DNA from: Rubrivivax sp.
Lineage (GTDB): Bacteria; Pseudomonadota; Gammaproteobacteria; Burkholderiales; Burkholderiaceae_C
Direction: 5' to 3'
NCBI GenBank assembly: GCA_016790425.1
Contig: JAEUPF010000040.1
Coordinates: forward strand, 1 to 64,000
Length of the DNA: 64,000 nucleotides
Each line of letters begins with the position of its first letter. The first letter of the stretch is position 1. A program made the translations under genes and the position numbers. Below are positions 37,111-45,140 of this stretch, piece by piece. The notes under the pieces are model-generated. The model was not told the origin of the DNA, did no database searches, and was given only the letters and a program-made list of their open reading frames with translations.

Positions 37111-37468
37111 CGAAGGCTCCGGGTTTGCGGCATTAGACGGCGCGCGGAGCCAAAAGGTGACAGCGGCGGCAGGCCGGCGCCACGCCGGCGCAGCGTCAGG
37201 CCCTGCGCAGCGAAAGGCGGTACCGGTCTTCCGCGGGGCCGGTCAGGGCGCGAACAGGTCCTGCAGGGTCCGCAGCGTCGCCATCAAGGCAGGAGGTCCA
37301 CGATGAGGTTCCGCAGGCGCGCATTCACCGCGTCGGGCGAAACCACGACAGGGCGACTTCCGTTTCGTGCCCCCGGAACAGCGCAAGCACAAAGATCGCA
37401 TGGCCCCGGGGGTTTAGCTGGGCCGGCCGGCGCCGTTCAGCGCGGTCTCGTCCTTCGCCGGCGCCCAA
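37111..37468. other. 358-base gap without a supported gene
   Basis: The gap lies upstream of the sigma factor gene and downstream of the thiolase-like gene. Third-position and base composition are less GC-biased than in neighbouring genes. An AGGAGG followed by ATG occurs at 37289-37305, but the frame it opens runs into the thiolase-like gene antisense and has no recognisable domain. Two short minus-strand frames ending at about 37284 and 37317 read plausibly but cannot be assigned. The gap must hold the sigma factor promoter, which I could not identify. Confidence 0.4.
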
Positions 37469-38644
37469 TCACAGCGCCGCCGCCGTCCCCAGCACCACCG
37501 TGCTCTGGCTCGACAGCACGCCGCCGTTGCCGTGCGCGATGGCGGTCTCGGCGCCGGCCACCTGCCGCGCACCGCATTCGCCGCGCAGTTGCCGCACCGC
37601 TTCGATCAGCACGAAGAGGCCGAACATGCCCGGGTGGCAGTACGACAGGCCGCCGCCGCTGGTGTTCACGGGCAGCCGGCCGCCGGGTGCGATGGCGCCG
37701 TCGGCGACGAAGCGGCCGCCTTCGCCCTTGGGGCAGAAGCCCAGGTCCTCGAGGAAGAGCAGCGTCGTGATCGTGAAGGCGTCGTAGACCTGCACCACGT
37801 CGATGTCGCGCGGCGCGAGGCCGGCCATCGCGTAGGCCTGCGCGGCCGAACGCGCGGCGCCGGTCGTGGTGAGGTCGGGCATGCTGCTGATCGCCTGGTG
37901 GCTCAGGCATTCGCCCACGCCCAGCACGTAGGCCGGCGGCTTGCGCAGGCGGCCGGCGCGCGCCGCCGAGGTGACGACGATGGCGCCGCCGCCGTCGGTG
38001 ACGAGGCAACAGTCGCGCACCGTCAGCGGGTGGCTCACCATGCGCGAGGCGAGCACGTCAGCCACGGTGAGCGGCGCTCGCTCCCATGCCGCCGGGTTGA
38101 GCTGCGCCCAGCGGCGCGCCGCCACCGCGATCTCGGCGAGCTGCTCGCGCGTGGTGCCGAACTCGTGCATGTGGCGCGAAGCCGCCAGCGCATAGGCAGT
38201 GGCCGGCGTGAGGGGCTTGAACGGCGTCTCGTAGGGGTTGAACTCGCGCGGCGCCACGTTGCGCCGGCCGGCGCTGCGCTGCGTGCTGCCGTAGGCGACG
38301 ACCGCCACCTCGCACAGGCCCGCCTCGATGGCCGCCTGGGCGTGCGCGACGTGCGTCATGAACGACGAGCCGCCCATCATCGTGCTGTCGTGGACGCGCG
38401 GCTGCAGCCGCAGGTACTCGCAAAGCGCGATGCTCGGCATGCGGCTCTGGCCGCTGGCGGCGAAGACGCCGTCGACGTCGGCCAGCGTCAGGCCGCAATC
38501 GTCGAGCGCGCGGTGCACGCCCTGCGCCATCAGGTCGACGACGCTCGTGCCCTCGGCCACTTCGCCGAGGTCGGATTCGGCGGCGCCGACGATCGCCGCG
38601 GCGCCGCGGTGCAGGCCAAGGGGGTGCTGGCCGGGCGCCGTCAT
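37469..38644 (-). CDS. thiolase-fold protein lacking the nucleophilic cysteine (lipid-transfer/aldolase type)
   Basis: 391 residues. The overall fold is thiolase-like (VGAAESDLG start; VYDAFTITTLLFLEDLGFC; PVNTSGGGLSYCHPG). Where degradative thiolases place the acyl-accepting Cys, this protein reads MMGGSSFMTHVAHA, without Cys. Proteins of this kind, paired with DUF35 proteins, include the Ltp2 retro-aldolases of steroid side-chain breakdown, in which a conserved Tyr near the YDxFT motif acts. The DUF35 gene is immediately upstream and overlaps by four bases (ATGA), supporting a heteromeric complex. Cleavage of a branched 3-hydroxyacyl-CoA is the likely reaction (inference). Confidence 0.85.
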   Translation of the reverse strand: MTAPGQHPLGLHRGAAAIVGAAESDLGEVAEGTSVVDLMAQGVHRALDDCGLTLADVDGVFAASGQSRMPSIALCEYLRLQPRVHDSTMMGGSSFMTHVAHAQAAIEAGLCEVAVVAYGSTQRSAGRRNVAPREFNPYETPFKPLTPATAYALAASRHMHEFGTTREQLAEIAVAARRWAQLNPAAWERAPLTVADVLASRMVSHPLTVRDCCLVTDGGGAIVVTSAARAGRLRKPPAYVLGVGECLSHQAISSMPDLTTTGAARSAAQAYAMAGLAPRDIDVVQVYDAFTITTLLFLEDLGFCPKGEGGRFVADGAIAPGGRLPVNTSGGGLSYCHPGMFGLFVLIEAVRQLRGECGARQVAGAETAIAHGNGGVLSSQSTVVLGTAAAL

Positions 38645-39069
38645 CGCGCCGCTCCTGCGGCCGGCGCGTCGAGCGGCACGAACACCGGGTACGGGTCGTC
38701 GTCGCCGGCCGCCGGATGCACCCGCATCGTCACGCGCAGGCCGATCTTCACGTCGCCGGGCGCGAGGCCTTCGACGCGGCTCATCAGCCTGAAGCCCTCG
38801 TCCATGTCGATGAGCGCCACGTTGTACGGCGCCTCGGCCTTGGGCGCGATCCAGGTGGTGGCGTAGACGGTGCCCAGGCCCGCGCTCGCCGCCCAGCGCA
38901 GCGCGCCGCGGTAGCCGGCCGGCGCGGCCACGCGCGGGAAGAAGAGCGCGCGGCCGTCCTCGTCGAGCTGGTAGCCGAGCTGGCCGCGCTCGAGGAAGCG
39001 GCGGTACTGCGCCAGCGGCGAGGCGCTGTCGGGTCCGGGTCCGGGTCCGGGTTCTGGCGTGGCGTTCAT
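38641..39069 (-). CDS. OB-fold DUF35 protein without zinc-ribbon cysteines
   Basis: 142 residues. The OB-fold half is clear: GLGTVYATTWIAPKAEAPYNVALIDMDEGFRLMSRVEG, followed by GLRVTMRV. In most DUF35 partners the N-terminal rubredoxin-like ribbon has four Cys. Here that part (RRFLERGQLGYQLDEDGRALFFPRV) has none, so the metal site is lost. The N-terminus carries a Gly-Pro repeat encoded by a 6-bp tandem repeat. It overlaps the thiolase-fold gene by 4 bases and starts one base before the end of the acyl-CoA synthetase gene, so the three genes are co-translated. Confidence 0.85.
   Translation of the reverse strand: MNATPEPGPGPGPDSASPLAQYRRFLERGQLGYQLDEDGRALFFPRVAAPAGYRGALRWAASAGLGTVYATTWIAPKAEAPYNVALIDMDEGFRLMSRVEGLAPGDVKIGLRVTMRVHPAAGDDDPYPVFVPLDAPAAGAAR
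39038..39061 (-). repeat. 6-bp tandem repeat at the 5' end of the DUF35 gene
   Basis: About four units of GGTCCG (plus strand) encode the Pro-Gly repeat of the DUF35 protein. In frame. Confidence 0.7.
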
Positions 39070-39070
39070 G

Positions 39071-41278
39071 TCAATGCCTGGAAGCGCCGCGGTCGCTGCC
39101 TTGCGCCGCAGCGGCGCCGCGCGCGATCAGCGCGTCGACGGCGATGATGCGCTCGCCGTCGCAGATGAGCGGGTTCACGTCGAGCTCGGCGATGCGCTGG
39201 CGTTGGTCGGCGGCGAGCTCGGACACGCGCGCGATGATCTCCGCCAGCCGCCCGAGGTCCACCGGAGGCGCCCCGCGAAAGCCCGCCAGCGCGCGTTGCG
39301 CCTTCAGCTCGGCGAGCATGCGCCGGGCTTCGGCGGCACTGACCGGGGCCAGGCGCACCGCGGTGTCGCGCAGCAGCTCGACGAACACGCCGCCCAGGCC
39401 GACGACGACCATCGGCCCGAACTGCGCATCGACGCGCGCGCCGACCATGATCTCGGTGCCCTGCGGGACCATCGGCTGCACCAGCACGCCGGCAATGCGC
39501 GCGGGCGGCTGCACGGCGCGCGCGCGCGCCATCACCTCGTCGAACGCGGCGCGCACTTCGGCGGCCGTGCGCAGGTTCAGGCGGATGACGCCGGCTTCGG
39601 TCTTGTGCGCGATGTCGGGTGACTCGACCTTCAGCACCACGGGCAACGCGGGCAGCGCCTCGAGCCCCGCCTCGCCGGCGGCGGCCACGGCTTCGTCGGC
39701 GCTTTGCACGAGGCGTTCGCGCACGACCGGCACGCCGTAGCAGGCGAGCACCGCCTTGCCTTCGCGCTCGGTGAGCGTGGCGTTGGGCGAGGCGTCGATC
39801 AGCCGCGCGGCGCGCGCCGCCGCATCGGGGGCGCTCAGCCGCGCGGCGCCTTCGCTGCGGCGCGCCAGCCAGTCGGCGCGCCGGTGCCAGGCGGCGAGTG
39901 CTGCCATGCAGTGGCGCATCGAGCGGAACGTGGCCACGTTCGGGTGGCGCTCGCTCTCCCAGGCGCCGGGGCCTTCGAGGTGCTGCGTCAGCCACAGGTT
40001 GCAGGCGATCTTGCCGTGCTCGGCAGCGGCGCGGCCGAGCGTCTCGATGCGCGCCGTCGCCGCTTCGTAGGCGAAGGTGTGCGCCACGACGAGGGCGCCG
40101 TAGCGCTCGTCGGCCATCAGCGCCTCGAAGCATTCGTGCAATTGCTTCGGCGTGGCCAGCACCTGGGCCGTCATGTCGCAGGGGTTGCCCGGCGAGCCGT
40201 ACTCGGGGATCAGGCGCTCGAGCGCGGCCATCGTCGCCTCGCCCGGGTGCGGCAGATCGACGCCCTGCTCCTCGGCGCGGTCGGCCAGGCCGATGCAGGC
40301 ACCCCCCGACACCGCGGCCACCGCCACGCCGCGCGCCGTGGGGCGCGGCGCCTTGGCGAAGAACGAGGTGGTGTCCAGCAGCGCTTCGATCTCGTCGACC
40401 ATCACCACGCCGGCCTGCTCGAGCGCGGCGCGGTAGGCGGCGTGCGAGCCGGCCACCGAACCGGTGTGCGACACCGCCGCCGCCGCGCCGCGCGCGCTGG
40501 TGCCCAGCTTGTGCACGACGAGCGGCTTTCCGGCTTCGTGGCACAACGCCGCCGCGGCGAGAAAGCGCGCCGGCTCGGCCATGCCCTCGAACACGCAGGC
40601 CACGGCGCGGCAGGCCGGGTCGGCGGCGAGGTAGGCCACCTGGTCGGCCACGTCCACGTCGCTGGCGTTGCCGCAGGTGAGCAGGTGGCTGAGCACGAGG
40701 CCGTGCTCCTGCGCCTGCGCCAGCGCCGCGCCGACGGCGCCCGACTGGCTGACGAGGCCGACCGCCGGCGCCTCGGGCTTGCCGCGGAAGCTGGCGGCGC
40801 CGAAGGTGCCGACGATGCCCAGGCCGTAGTTCATGAAGCCCACGCAGTTGGGGCCCAGGAGCGGCATGCCGGCTTCGCGCGCGATGGCCACCAGGCGCTG
40901 CTGCTGCTGCACGCGCTCGGGCCGGCCGGTCTCGCCGAAGCCCGACGAGAACAGCACCACGCCGCCGACGCCGCGCTGCGCGCATTCGCGCACGACGCCT
41001 TCAACGGCGTCGCGCGGCACGGCGACGAACACGCAATCGGGCGTCTCGGGGAGCGCGCTCACCGAGGGGTGGCAGGGGCGGCCGCCGATGTCCGGATAGC
41101 GCGCGTTGACGAGCTGCACCGGCCCCTCGAAGCGCCCGGGCCCGGCGATGTTGGCCAGCGTGACGGCGCCGAACGAGCCCGGCGTGGCCGAGGCGCCGAC
41201 GATGGCGATGCTGCGCGGCGCGAACAGGCGCTGCATCTCGGCCGCGGTGTAGAGGCGGCGGGGCGGGGACACGGTCAT
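39071..41278 (-). CDS. NDP-forming acyl-CoA synthetase
   Basis: 735 residues. The CoA-binding domain comes first (RSIAIVGASATPGSFG, about 20-150), then the succinyl-CoA-ligase-like domains with GLVSQSGAVGAAL and the phosphohistidine-type segment AAVSHTGSVAG, then an ATP-grasp domain (about 500-715) containing PVVLKVESPDIAHKTEAGVI and ELDVNPLI. Such enzymes form acyl-CoA and ADP from acid, CoA and ATP, in either direction. It leads the operon with the DUF35 and thiolase-fold genes. The strong leftward promoter (TTGACG/GATAAT) faces the acyl-CoA dehydrogenase operon. Confidence 0.93.
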   Translation of the reverse strand: MTVSPPRRLYTAAEMQRLFAPRSIAIVGASATPGSFGAVTLANIAGPGRFEGPVQLVNARYPDIGGRPCHPSVSALPETPDCVFVAVPRDAVEGVVRECAQRGVGGVVLFSSGFGETGRPERVQQQQRLVAIAREAGMPLLGPNCVGFMNYGLGIVGTFGAASFRGKPEAPAVGLVSQSGAVGAALAQAQEHGLVLSHLLTCGNASDVDVADQVAYLAADPACRAVACVFEGMAEPARFLAAAALCHEAGKPLVVHKLGTSARGAAAAVSHTGSVAGSHAAYRAALEQAGVVMVDEIEALLDTTSFFAKAPRPTARGVAVAAVSGGACIGLADRAEEQGVDLPHPGEATMAALERLIPEYGSPGNPCDMTAQVLATPKQLHECFEALMADERYGALVVAHTFAYEAATARIETLGRAAAEHGKIACNLWLTQHLEGPGAWESERHPNVATFRSMRHCMAALAAWHRRADWLARRSEGAARLSAPDAAARAARLIDASPNATLTEREGKAVLACYGVPVVRERLVQSADEAVAAAGEAGLEALPALPVVLKVESPDIAHKTEAGVIRLNLRTAAEVRAAFDEVMARARAVQPPARIAGVLVQPMVPQGTEIMVGARVDAQFGPMVVVGLGGVFVELLRDTAVRLAPVSAAEARRMLAELKAQRALAGFRGAPPVDLGRLAEIIARVSELAADQRQRIAELDVNPLICDGERIIAVDALIARGAAAAQGSDRGASRH

Positions 41279-41340
41279 GGCGGGGCGTTTCGGCAGGTCG
41301 GGGACGGCGCGGACGCATTCCGCGCATCGGATTGCGGTTC

Positions 41341-41412
41341 ATTATCCCGGCCGACCGCCGGCATCGTCAACGCAAATTCCGTTTGACGGATTGCGTTCCA
41401 TTTTGACAGAAT
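41341..41412. promoter_or_regulatory. divergent promoters with TCCGT/ACGGA and GGA/TTCC repeats
   Basis: Leftward: TTGACG (41370-41365), 18-base spacer, GATAAT (41346-41341). Rightward: TTGACG (41383-41388), 18-base spacer, CAGAAT (41407-41412). Between and over the -35 boxes lie TCCGTTTGACGGA (41378-41390) and the degenerate palindrome GGATTGCGTTCC (41388-41399), the latter in the same place relative to the -35 box as the sites at 34.2 and 46.4 kb. Confidence 0.7.
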
Positions 41413-41466
41413 CGCACCGACGCCCTCCCTCTCCCCCCCAGACCCGCAAGGCACCGAGACGCCGCC

Positions 41467-42633
41467 ATGAGCGCAGACACCTGGGAGCTCCCCGAAGAGC
41501 TCCGCCAGATCCAGGACACCGTGGCCCGCTTCATGGCCGCCGAGGTCAAGCCGGCCGAAGACCGGGCGCCGCACGACGCCTACGCGCTGCCCGGCGACGT
41601 GCTCGCCGGCCTGCAGGCCAAGGCGCGCGCCATCGGCCTGTGGTGCGTGCGCTCGCCGCAGGAGCACGGTGGCGCCGGCCTGAGCACGCTCGGCCAGGCG
41701 GTCGTCGCCGAGGAAGCCGCCAAGTGCCGCATGGGCGCCTACGTGCCGGCCTGCGGGGCCTTCGGCGCCGACCCGCCCAACGCCATCTGGCTGGGCACGC
41801 CCGAGCAAGTGCGCAAGTACGGCGTGCCCGGTGTCGAGCAGGGCCGCAAGATCTACTTCGCCATCAGCGAGGCCTCGGGCGGCGCCGACCCGGCGCGCTC
41901 GATCCGCAGCCGCGCCGTTCGCAAGGGCGACCGCTACGTGCTCAACGGCAGCAAGATGTGGATCACCGGCGCCGAGGGCGCCGACTGGGGCATCGTCTTC
42001 GCGCGCACCGGCGAGCAAGGCGACCGCGGCGGCATCACCGCCTTCATCGTCAACGGCCAGCCAAAGGGCATGACGCTGAAGGCGATCCCGGTCATCCGCT
42101 CCTACGCGCCCTACGAGATCACCTTCAAGGACGTCGAGGTGCCGGTCGAAGACCGGCTCGGCGAAGAAGGCCAGGGCTTCGCCATCTGCGAGAAGTGGCT
42201 CGTCGAGGGCCGCATCCCCTACGCCGCGGGCACCATCGGCATCGCGCAGGCGGCGTTGCAGATCGCCATCGACTGGGCGCGCGAGCGCGAGACCTTCAAG
42301 AGCAAGCTCGCCGACAAGCAGGCCATCCAGTGGATGGTGGCCGACAGCGAGATGGAGCTGCGCGCCGCGCGGCTGCTCACCTGGCAGGCGGCGTGGATCG
42401 CCGAGTCGGGCCGTGGCGACCTCAAGGTGGCTTCTTCGATCGCCAAGGTGGTGGCCACCGAGACCGCCGGGCGCGTCGTCGACCGCGCGGTGCAGATCCT
42501 CGGCGGCATGGGCGTCTCGCAGGAACTGCCGCTCGAACGCTGGTACCGCGAGCTGCGCATCAAGCGCATCGGCGAGGGCCCGTCGGAAGTGCACCGCATG
42601 GTGCTGGCGCGGCAGCTGCTCGGCACGCGCTGA
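41467..42633 (+). CDS. acyl-CoA dehydrogenase
   Basis: 388 residues. Complete ACAD: GLWCVRSPQEHGGAGLSTLG, YFAISEASGGADPARSI, LNGSKMWITGAEGADWGIVF, and near the C-terminus AVQILGGMGVSQELPLERWYRELRIKRIGEGPSEVHRMVLAR. The catalytic base is expected in the last segment (GEGPSEVH). It differs from the ACAD pair at 28.5-31.0 kb in lacking low-complexity insertions. As first gene of a rightward operon (ACAD, hydratase, thiolase-fold, DUF35, thiolase) it would introduce the double bond in a CoA ester made by the divergent acyl-CoA synthetase. Confidence 0.94.
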   Translation: MSADTWELPEELRQIQDTVARFMAAEVKPAEDRAPHDAYALPGDVLAGLQAKARAIGLWCVRSPQEHGGAGLSTLGQAVVAEEAAKCRMGAYVPACGAFGADPPNAIWLGTPEQVRKYGVPGVEQGRKIYFAISEASGGADPARSIRSRAVRKGDRYVLNGSKMWITGAEGADWGIVFARTGEQGDRGGITAFIVNGQPKGMTLKAIPVIRSYAPYEITFKDVEVPVEDRLGEEGQGFAICEKWLVEGRIPYAAGTIGIAQAALQIAIDWARERETFKSKLADKQAIQWMVADSEMELRAARLLTWQAAWIAESGRGDLKVASSIAKVVATETAGRVVDRAVQILGGMGVSQELPLERWYRELRIKRIGEGPSEVHRMVLARQLLGTR

Positions 42634-42667
42634 AGACGCGAGACACTTCCAGCCCCGGGGGCCCCGC

Positions 42668-43444
42668 ATGTCCATCGACCTCGACGTGCTCGACGGCGGC
42701 ATCGCCGTCATCACGATCAACCGGCCCGACAAGCGCAACGCGCTCGACGCCGAGCACTACCAGGCCTTGTCCGCGGCCTGGACCCGCGTGCGCGACGACG
42801 AAGCCATCCGCGTGGCGGTGGTGACGGGCGCCGGCGAGCAGGTGTTCAGCGCCGGCGCGGACCTCAAGTCGTGGGTCGGCCGCGAAGCGCCGCTGGCGGA
42901 CCTGTGGCAGACGCAGCAAGGCATGCTGCTCAACCGCGGCCTGGAGGTCTGGAAGCCGGTGATCGCGGCGCTCAACGGCGCCTGCCTGGCCGGCGGCATG
43001 ACGCTGATGCTGGCCACCGACATCCGGGTCGCCGCCGAGCACGTGACCTTCGCGCTCGCCGAGGTCAAGCGCGGCATCATCGCCGCCAACGGCGGCACGC
43101 AAAGGCTTCTCGGCCAGCTGCCGCACGCCATCGCGATGGAGATGCTGCTCACCGGCGACTCGATCGACGCCGCCGCGGCGCTGCGCTTCGGCCTTGTCAA
43201 CCGCGTCGTGCCGAAGGCGCAGCTCATGGACACCGCGCTCGCGATCGCCCGGCGCATCGCCGCCAACGCGCCGCTGGCGGTGCAAGCGGCCAAGGAGCTG
43301 GCGCTGCGCAGCGGCGAGCTGGGCCTGGCCGCCGGCCTGCGCTTCGAGCAGTTCGTGCAGCAGACCCTGCGGCACAGTGAAGACGCCGCCGAGGGCCGCG
43401 CCGCGTTCGCCGAGAAGCGGGCGCCGCAGTTCAAGGGGCGCTGA
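42668..43444 (+). CDS. enoyl-CoA hydratase
   Basis: 258 residues from MSIDLDVLDGGIAVITINRP. Features are TGAGEQVFSAGADLKSW, LNGACLAGGMTLMLATDIRVA and ALAEVKRGIIAANGGTQRL, in which one catalytic Glu (AEVKRG) is present. It is 34 bases behind the acyl-CoA dehydrogenase. The order ACAD, hydratase, thiolase-fold protein gives the steps dehydrogenation, hydration and carbon-carbon cleavage without a separate 3-hydroxyacyl dehydrogenase, which supports a retro-aldol rather than a thiolytic end (inference). Confidence 0.92.
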   Translation: MSIDLDVLDGGIAVITINRPDKRNALDAEHYQALSAAWTRVRDDEAIRVAVVTGAGEQVFSAGADLKSWVGREAPLADLWQTQQGMLLNRGLEVWKPVIAALNGACLAGGMTLMLATDIRVAAEHVTFALAEVKRGIIAANGGTQRLLGQLPHAIAMEMLLTGDSIDAAAALRFGLVNRVVPKAQLMDTALAIARRIAANAPLAVQAAKELALRSGELGLAAGLRFEQFVQQTLRHSEDAAEGRAAFAEKRAPQFKGR

Positions 43445-43457
43445 AGATGCAGGCGCC

Positions 43458-44591
43458 ATGAGCACGCTCAGCGGCCGCTGCGTCATCGCCGGCATCGGCC
43501 ACACCGCCTTCGGCAAGCTGCCGGGGCGCGAGGTGGTGTCGCTCAACGTCGAGGCCTGTCGCAGCGCACTGGCCGACGCCGGCATCGAGAAGTCGGCCGT
43601 CGACGCGGTGTTCGTCAAGGCGCCCACTTCGGCGCACCAGTTCATGATCGGCCAGAAGGTGTCCGAGGCGCTGGGCATCGCGCCGCGCATCGGCGGCGCC
43701 TGGGACCAGGGCGGCGCGGCGAACATCACGCTGCTGTCTTTCGCCGTCATGGCCATCGAGGCCGGGCAGTGCGACGTGGCGCTCGTGTGCTACGCCGACA
43801 ACCCGCGCTCGGGCAACCGCGCCCACTACGCGCGGCCGCGCGGCGACGACGCCGCCTACGGGTGGTTCTCCACCGCGGCCGGCTACGCGATGATCCAGCG
43901 CCGGCACATGATCGAGCACGGCACGCCGTCCGAGGCCTTCGGCGCCGTGGCGCTGGCCAGTCGCAACCACGGCGCCGGCAACCCGCACGCGCAGCTGCGC
44001 AAGCCGCTGACGATGGCGCAGTACCTCGCTTCGCCGTGGCTGGTGGATCCGCTCAGGCGCGACGACTGCGCGCTCGTCTCCGACGGCGGCGCCGCGATCG
44101 TCGTGATGAGCGCCGAGCGGGCGCGCGCGCTCGGCGTGGCGGCGCCCGTGCCGGTGCTCGGCTTCGGCCACGGCCAGACGTCGTTCGAGCTGCCGCAGCG
44201 CGCCACGCTCACGCGCACGGAGGCCGCGCGCGCCGCGCACGCCGCGTTCGCGATGGCCGGCGCCAGGCCGGCGGATGTCGACGTGGCGCAGCTCTACGAC
44301 TGCTTCACCGTCACCGTGCTGATGACGCTGGAGGACTACGGCTTCTGCGGCAAGGGCGAAGTGGCCGGCTTCGTCGCCGACGGCGCCATCGAGCACGGCG
44401 GCCGCCTGCCCGTCAACACCAGCGGCGGGCTGCTGTCGGAAACCGGCATGCCCGGCCTGCAGCTCGTCATCGAAGGCGTGCGCCAGATGCGCGGCACGGC
44501 GCGGCTGCAGGTGCCCGGCGCCAAGCTGTGCCTGGTGAGCAACCAGGGCGGCACGATGCACACGCATGCCACGCTGTTGCTGGGGAACTGA
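43458..44591 (+). CDS. thiolase-fold protein lacking the nucleophilic cysteine (lipid-transfer/aldolase type)
   Basis: 377 residues. The start MSTLSGRCVIAGIGHTAFG and the segments AQLYDCFTVTVLMTLEDYGFC and PVNTSGGLLSETGMPG show the same subfamily as the protein at 37.5-38.6 kb, but the two are clearly diverged. The nucleophile position reads GAWDQGGAANITLL, again without Cys. Its DUF35 partner starts 2 bases after the stop codon. The pair is predicted to form a retro-aldolase or related acyl-CoA lyase. Annotation pipelines usually call such proteins acetyl-CoA acetyltransferases, which the missing Cys contradicts. Confidence 0.85.
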   Translation: MSTLSGRCVIAGIGHTAFGKLPGREVVSLNVEACRSALADAGIEKSAVDAVFVKAPTSAHQFMIGQKVSEALGIAPRIGGAWDQGGAANITLLSFAVMAIEAGQCDVALVCYADNPRSGNRAHYARPRGDDAAYGWFSTAAGYAMIQRRHMIEHGTPSEAFGAVALASRNHGAGNPHAQLRKPLTMAQYLASPWLVDPLRRDDCALVSDGGAAIVVMSAERARALGVAAPVPVLGFGHGQTSFELPQRATLTRTEAARAAHAAFAMAGARPADVDVAQLYDCFTVTVLMTLEDYGFCGKGEVAGFVADGAIEHGGRLPVNTSGGLLSETGMPGLQLVIEGVRQMRGTARLQVPGAKLCLVSNQGGTMHTHATLLLGN

Positions 44592-44593
44592 CC

Positions 44594-45019
44594 GTGGACC
44601 TGCCGCAACCCGAAGTCAACGAGCTGACGCGCCCGTACTGGGACGCACTGCGCACGGGACACCTCGTCTTCCAGCGCTGCGGCTGCGGCCACGCCTGGCT
44701 GCCGGCGCGGCACGAGTGCCCGGCGTGCCTGGCCAGCGCGCCGGGCCACGCGCGCTGGGAGCGGGCGAGCGGCCGCGGCACGCTGGTGAGCTGGGTCGTC
44801 TACCACACCGCCTACCACCCGGCGTTCGAATCGCGGCTGCCCTACAACGTGGCGCTGGTGCAGCTCGAAGAAGGCCCGCGCCTGCTGACCAACATCGTCG
44901 ACGGGCACGAGGCGCTGACGGCCGAAGTCGCCGACGCGGCGGTGGAATTGAAGGTCGAGTGGGAAGGCGACCTGGCGCTGGCGCGCTTTCGCCTCGCCGC
45001 ACGCGCGCCGGCCGCGTGA
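44594..45019 (+). CDS. DUF35 OB-fold protein with zinc ribbon
   Basis: 141 residues from a GTG 2 bases after the preceding stop codon. It has the normal architecture: helix [16 protein letters not shown], rubredoxin-like ribbon [18 protein letters not shown] with the metal cysteines, then the OB fold [35 protein letters not shown]. The partner is the thiolase-fold protein upstream. In comparison, the paralogue at 38.6-39.1 kb has lost the ribbon cysteines. Confidence 0.9.
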   Translation: MDLPQPEVNELTRPYWDALRTGHLVFQRCGCGHAWLPARHECPACLASAPGHARWERASGRGTLVSWVVYHTAYHPAFESRLPYNVALVQLEEGPRLLTNIVDGHEALTAEVADAAVELKVEWEGDLALARFRLAARAPAA

Positions 45020-45052
45020 GCCGACCCGGCACCCGCGCTCGCACCGGCCCAC

Positions 45053-45099
45053 CACGCCCCCACGCCCGCACGCCCGCACGCCCGCACGCCCCTACGCCC
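45053..45099. repeat. 8-bp tandem repeat between genes (five units plus a partial)
   Basis: CACGCCCC, three copies of CACGCCCG, CACGCCCC and a partial TACGCCC fill most of the gap between the DUF35 gene and the thiolase gene. The 8-bp unit is not a multiple of three, in contrast to the repeats inside genes. Confidence 0.85.
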
Positions 45100-45140
45100 T
45101 CCGCGGCAACCACGCCAACCACGAACGACCCCGGAACAAC

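Noticed and set aside
37284..37400. Two short minus-strand frames (ending near 37317 and 37330) resembling protein C-termini
   Set aside because: They overlap each other in different frames and have no start or family, so chance is the simpler explanation.
37469..45019. Calling the two cysteine-less thiolase-fold proteins acetyl-CoA acetyltransferases
   Set aside because: The nucleophilic cysteine is absent in both and each is coupled to a DUF35 gene, unlike the intact thiolase at 45141-46334.
45053..45099. Possible iteron-type origin repeats
   Set aside because: There are no replication genes or AT-rich region nearby, and the units are 8 bp and GC-only.
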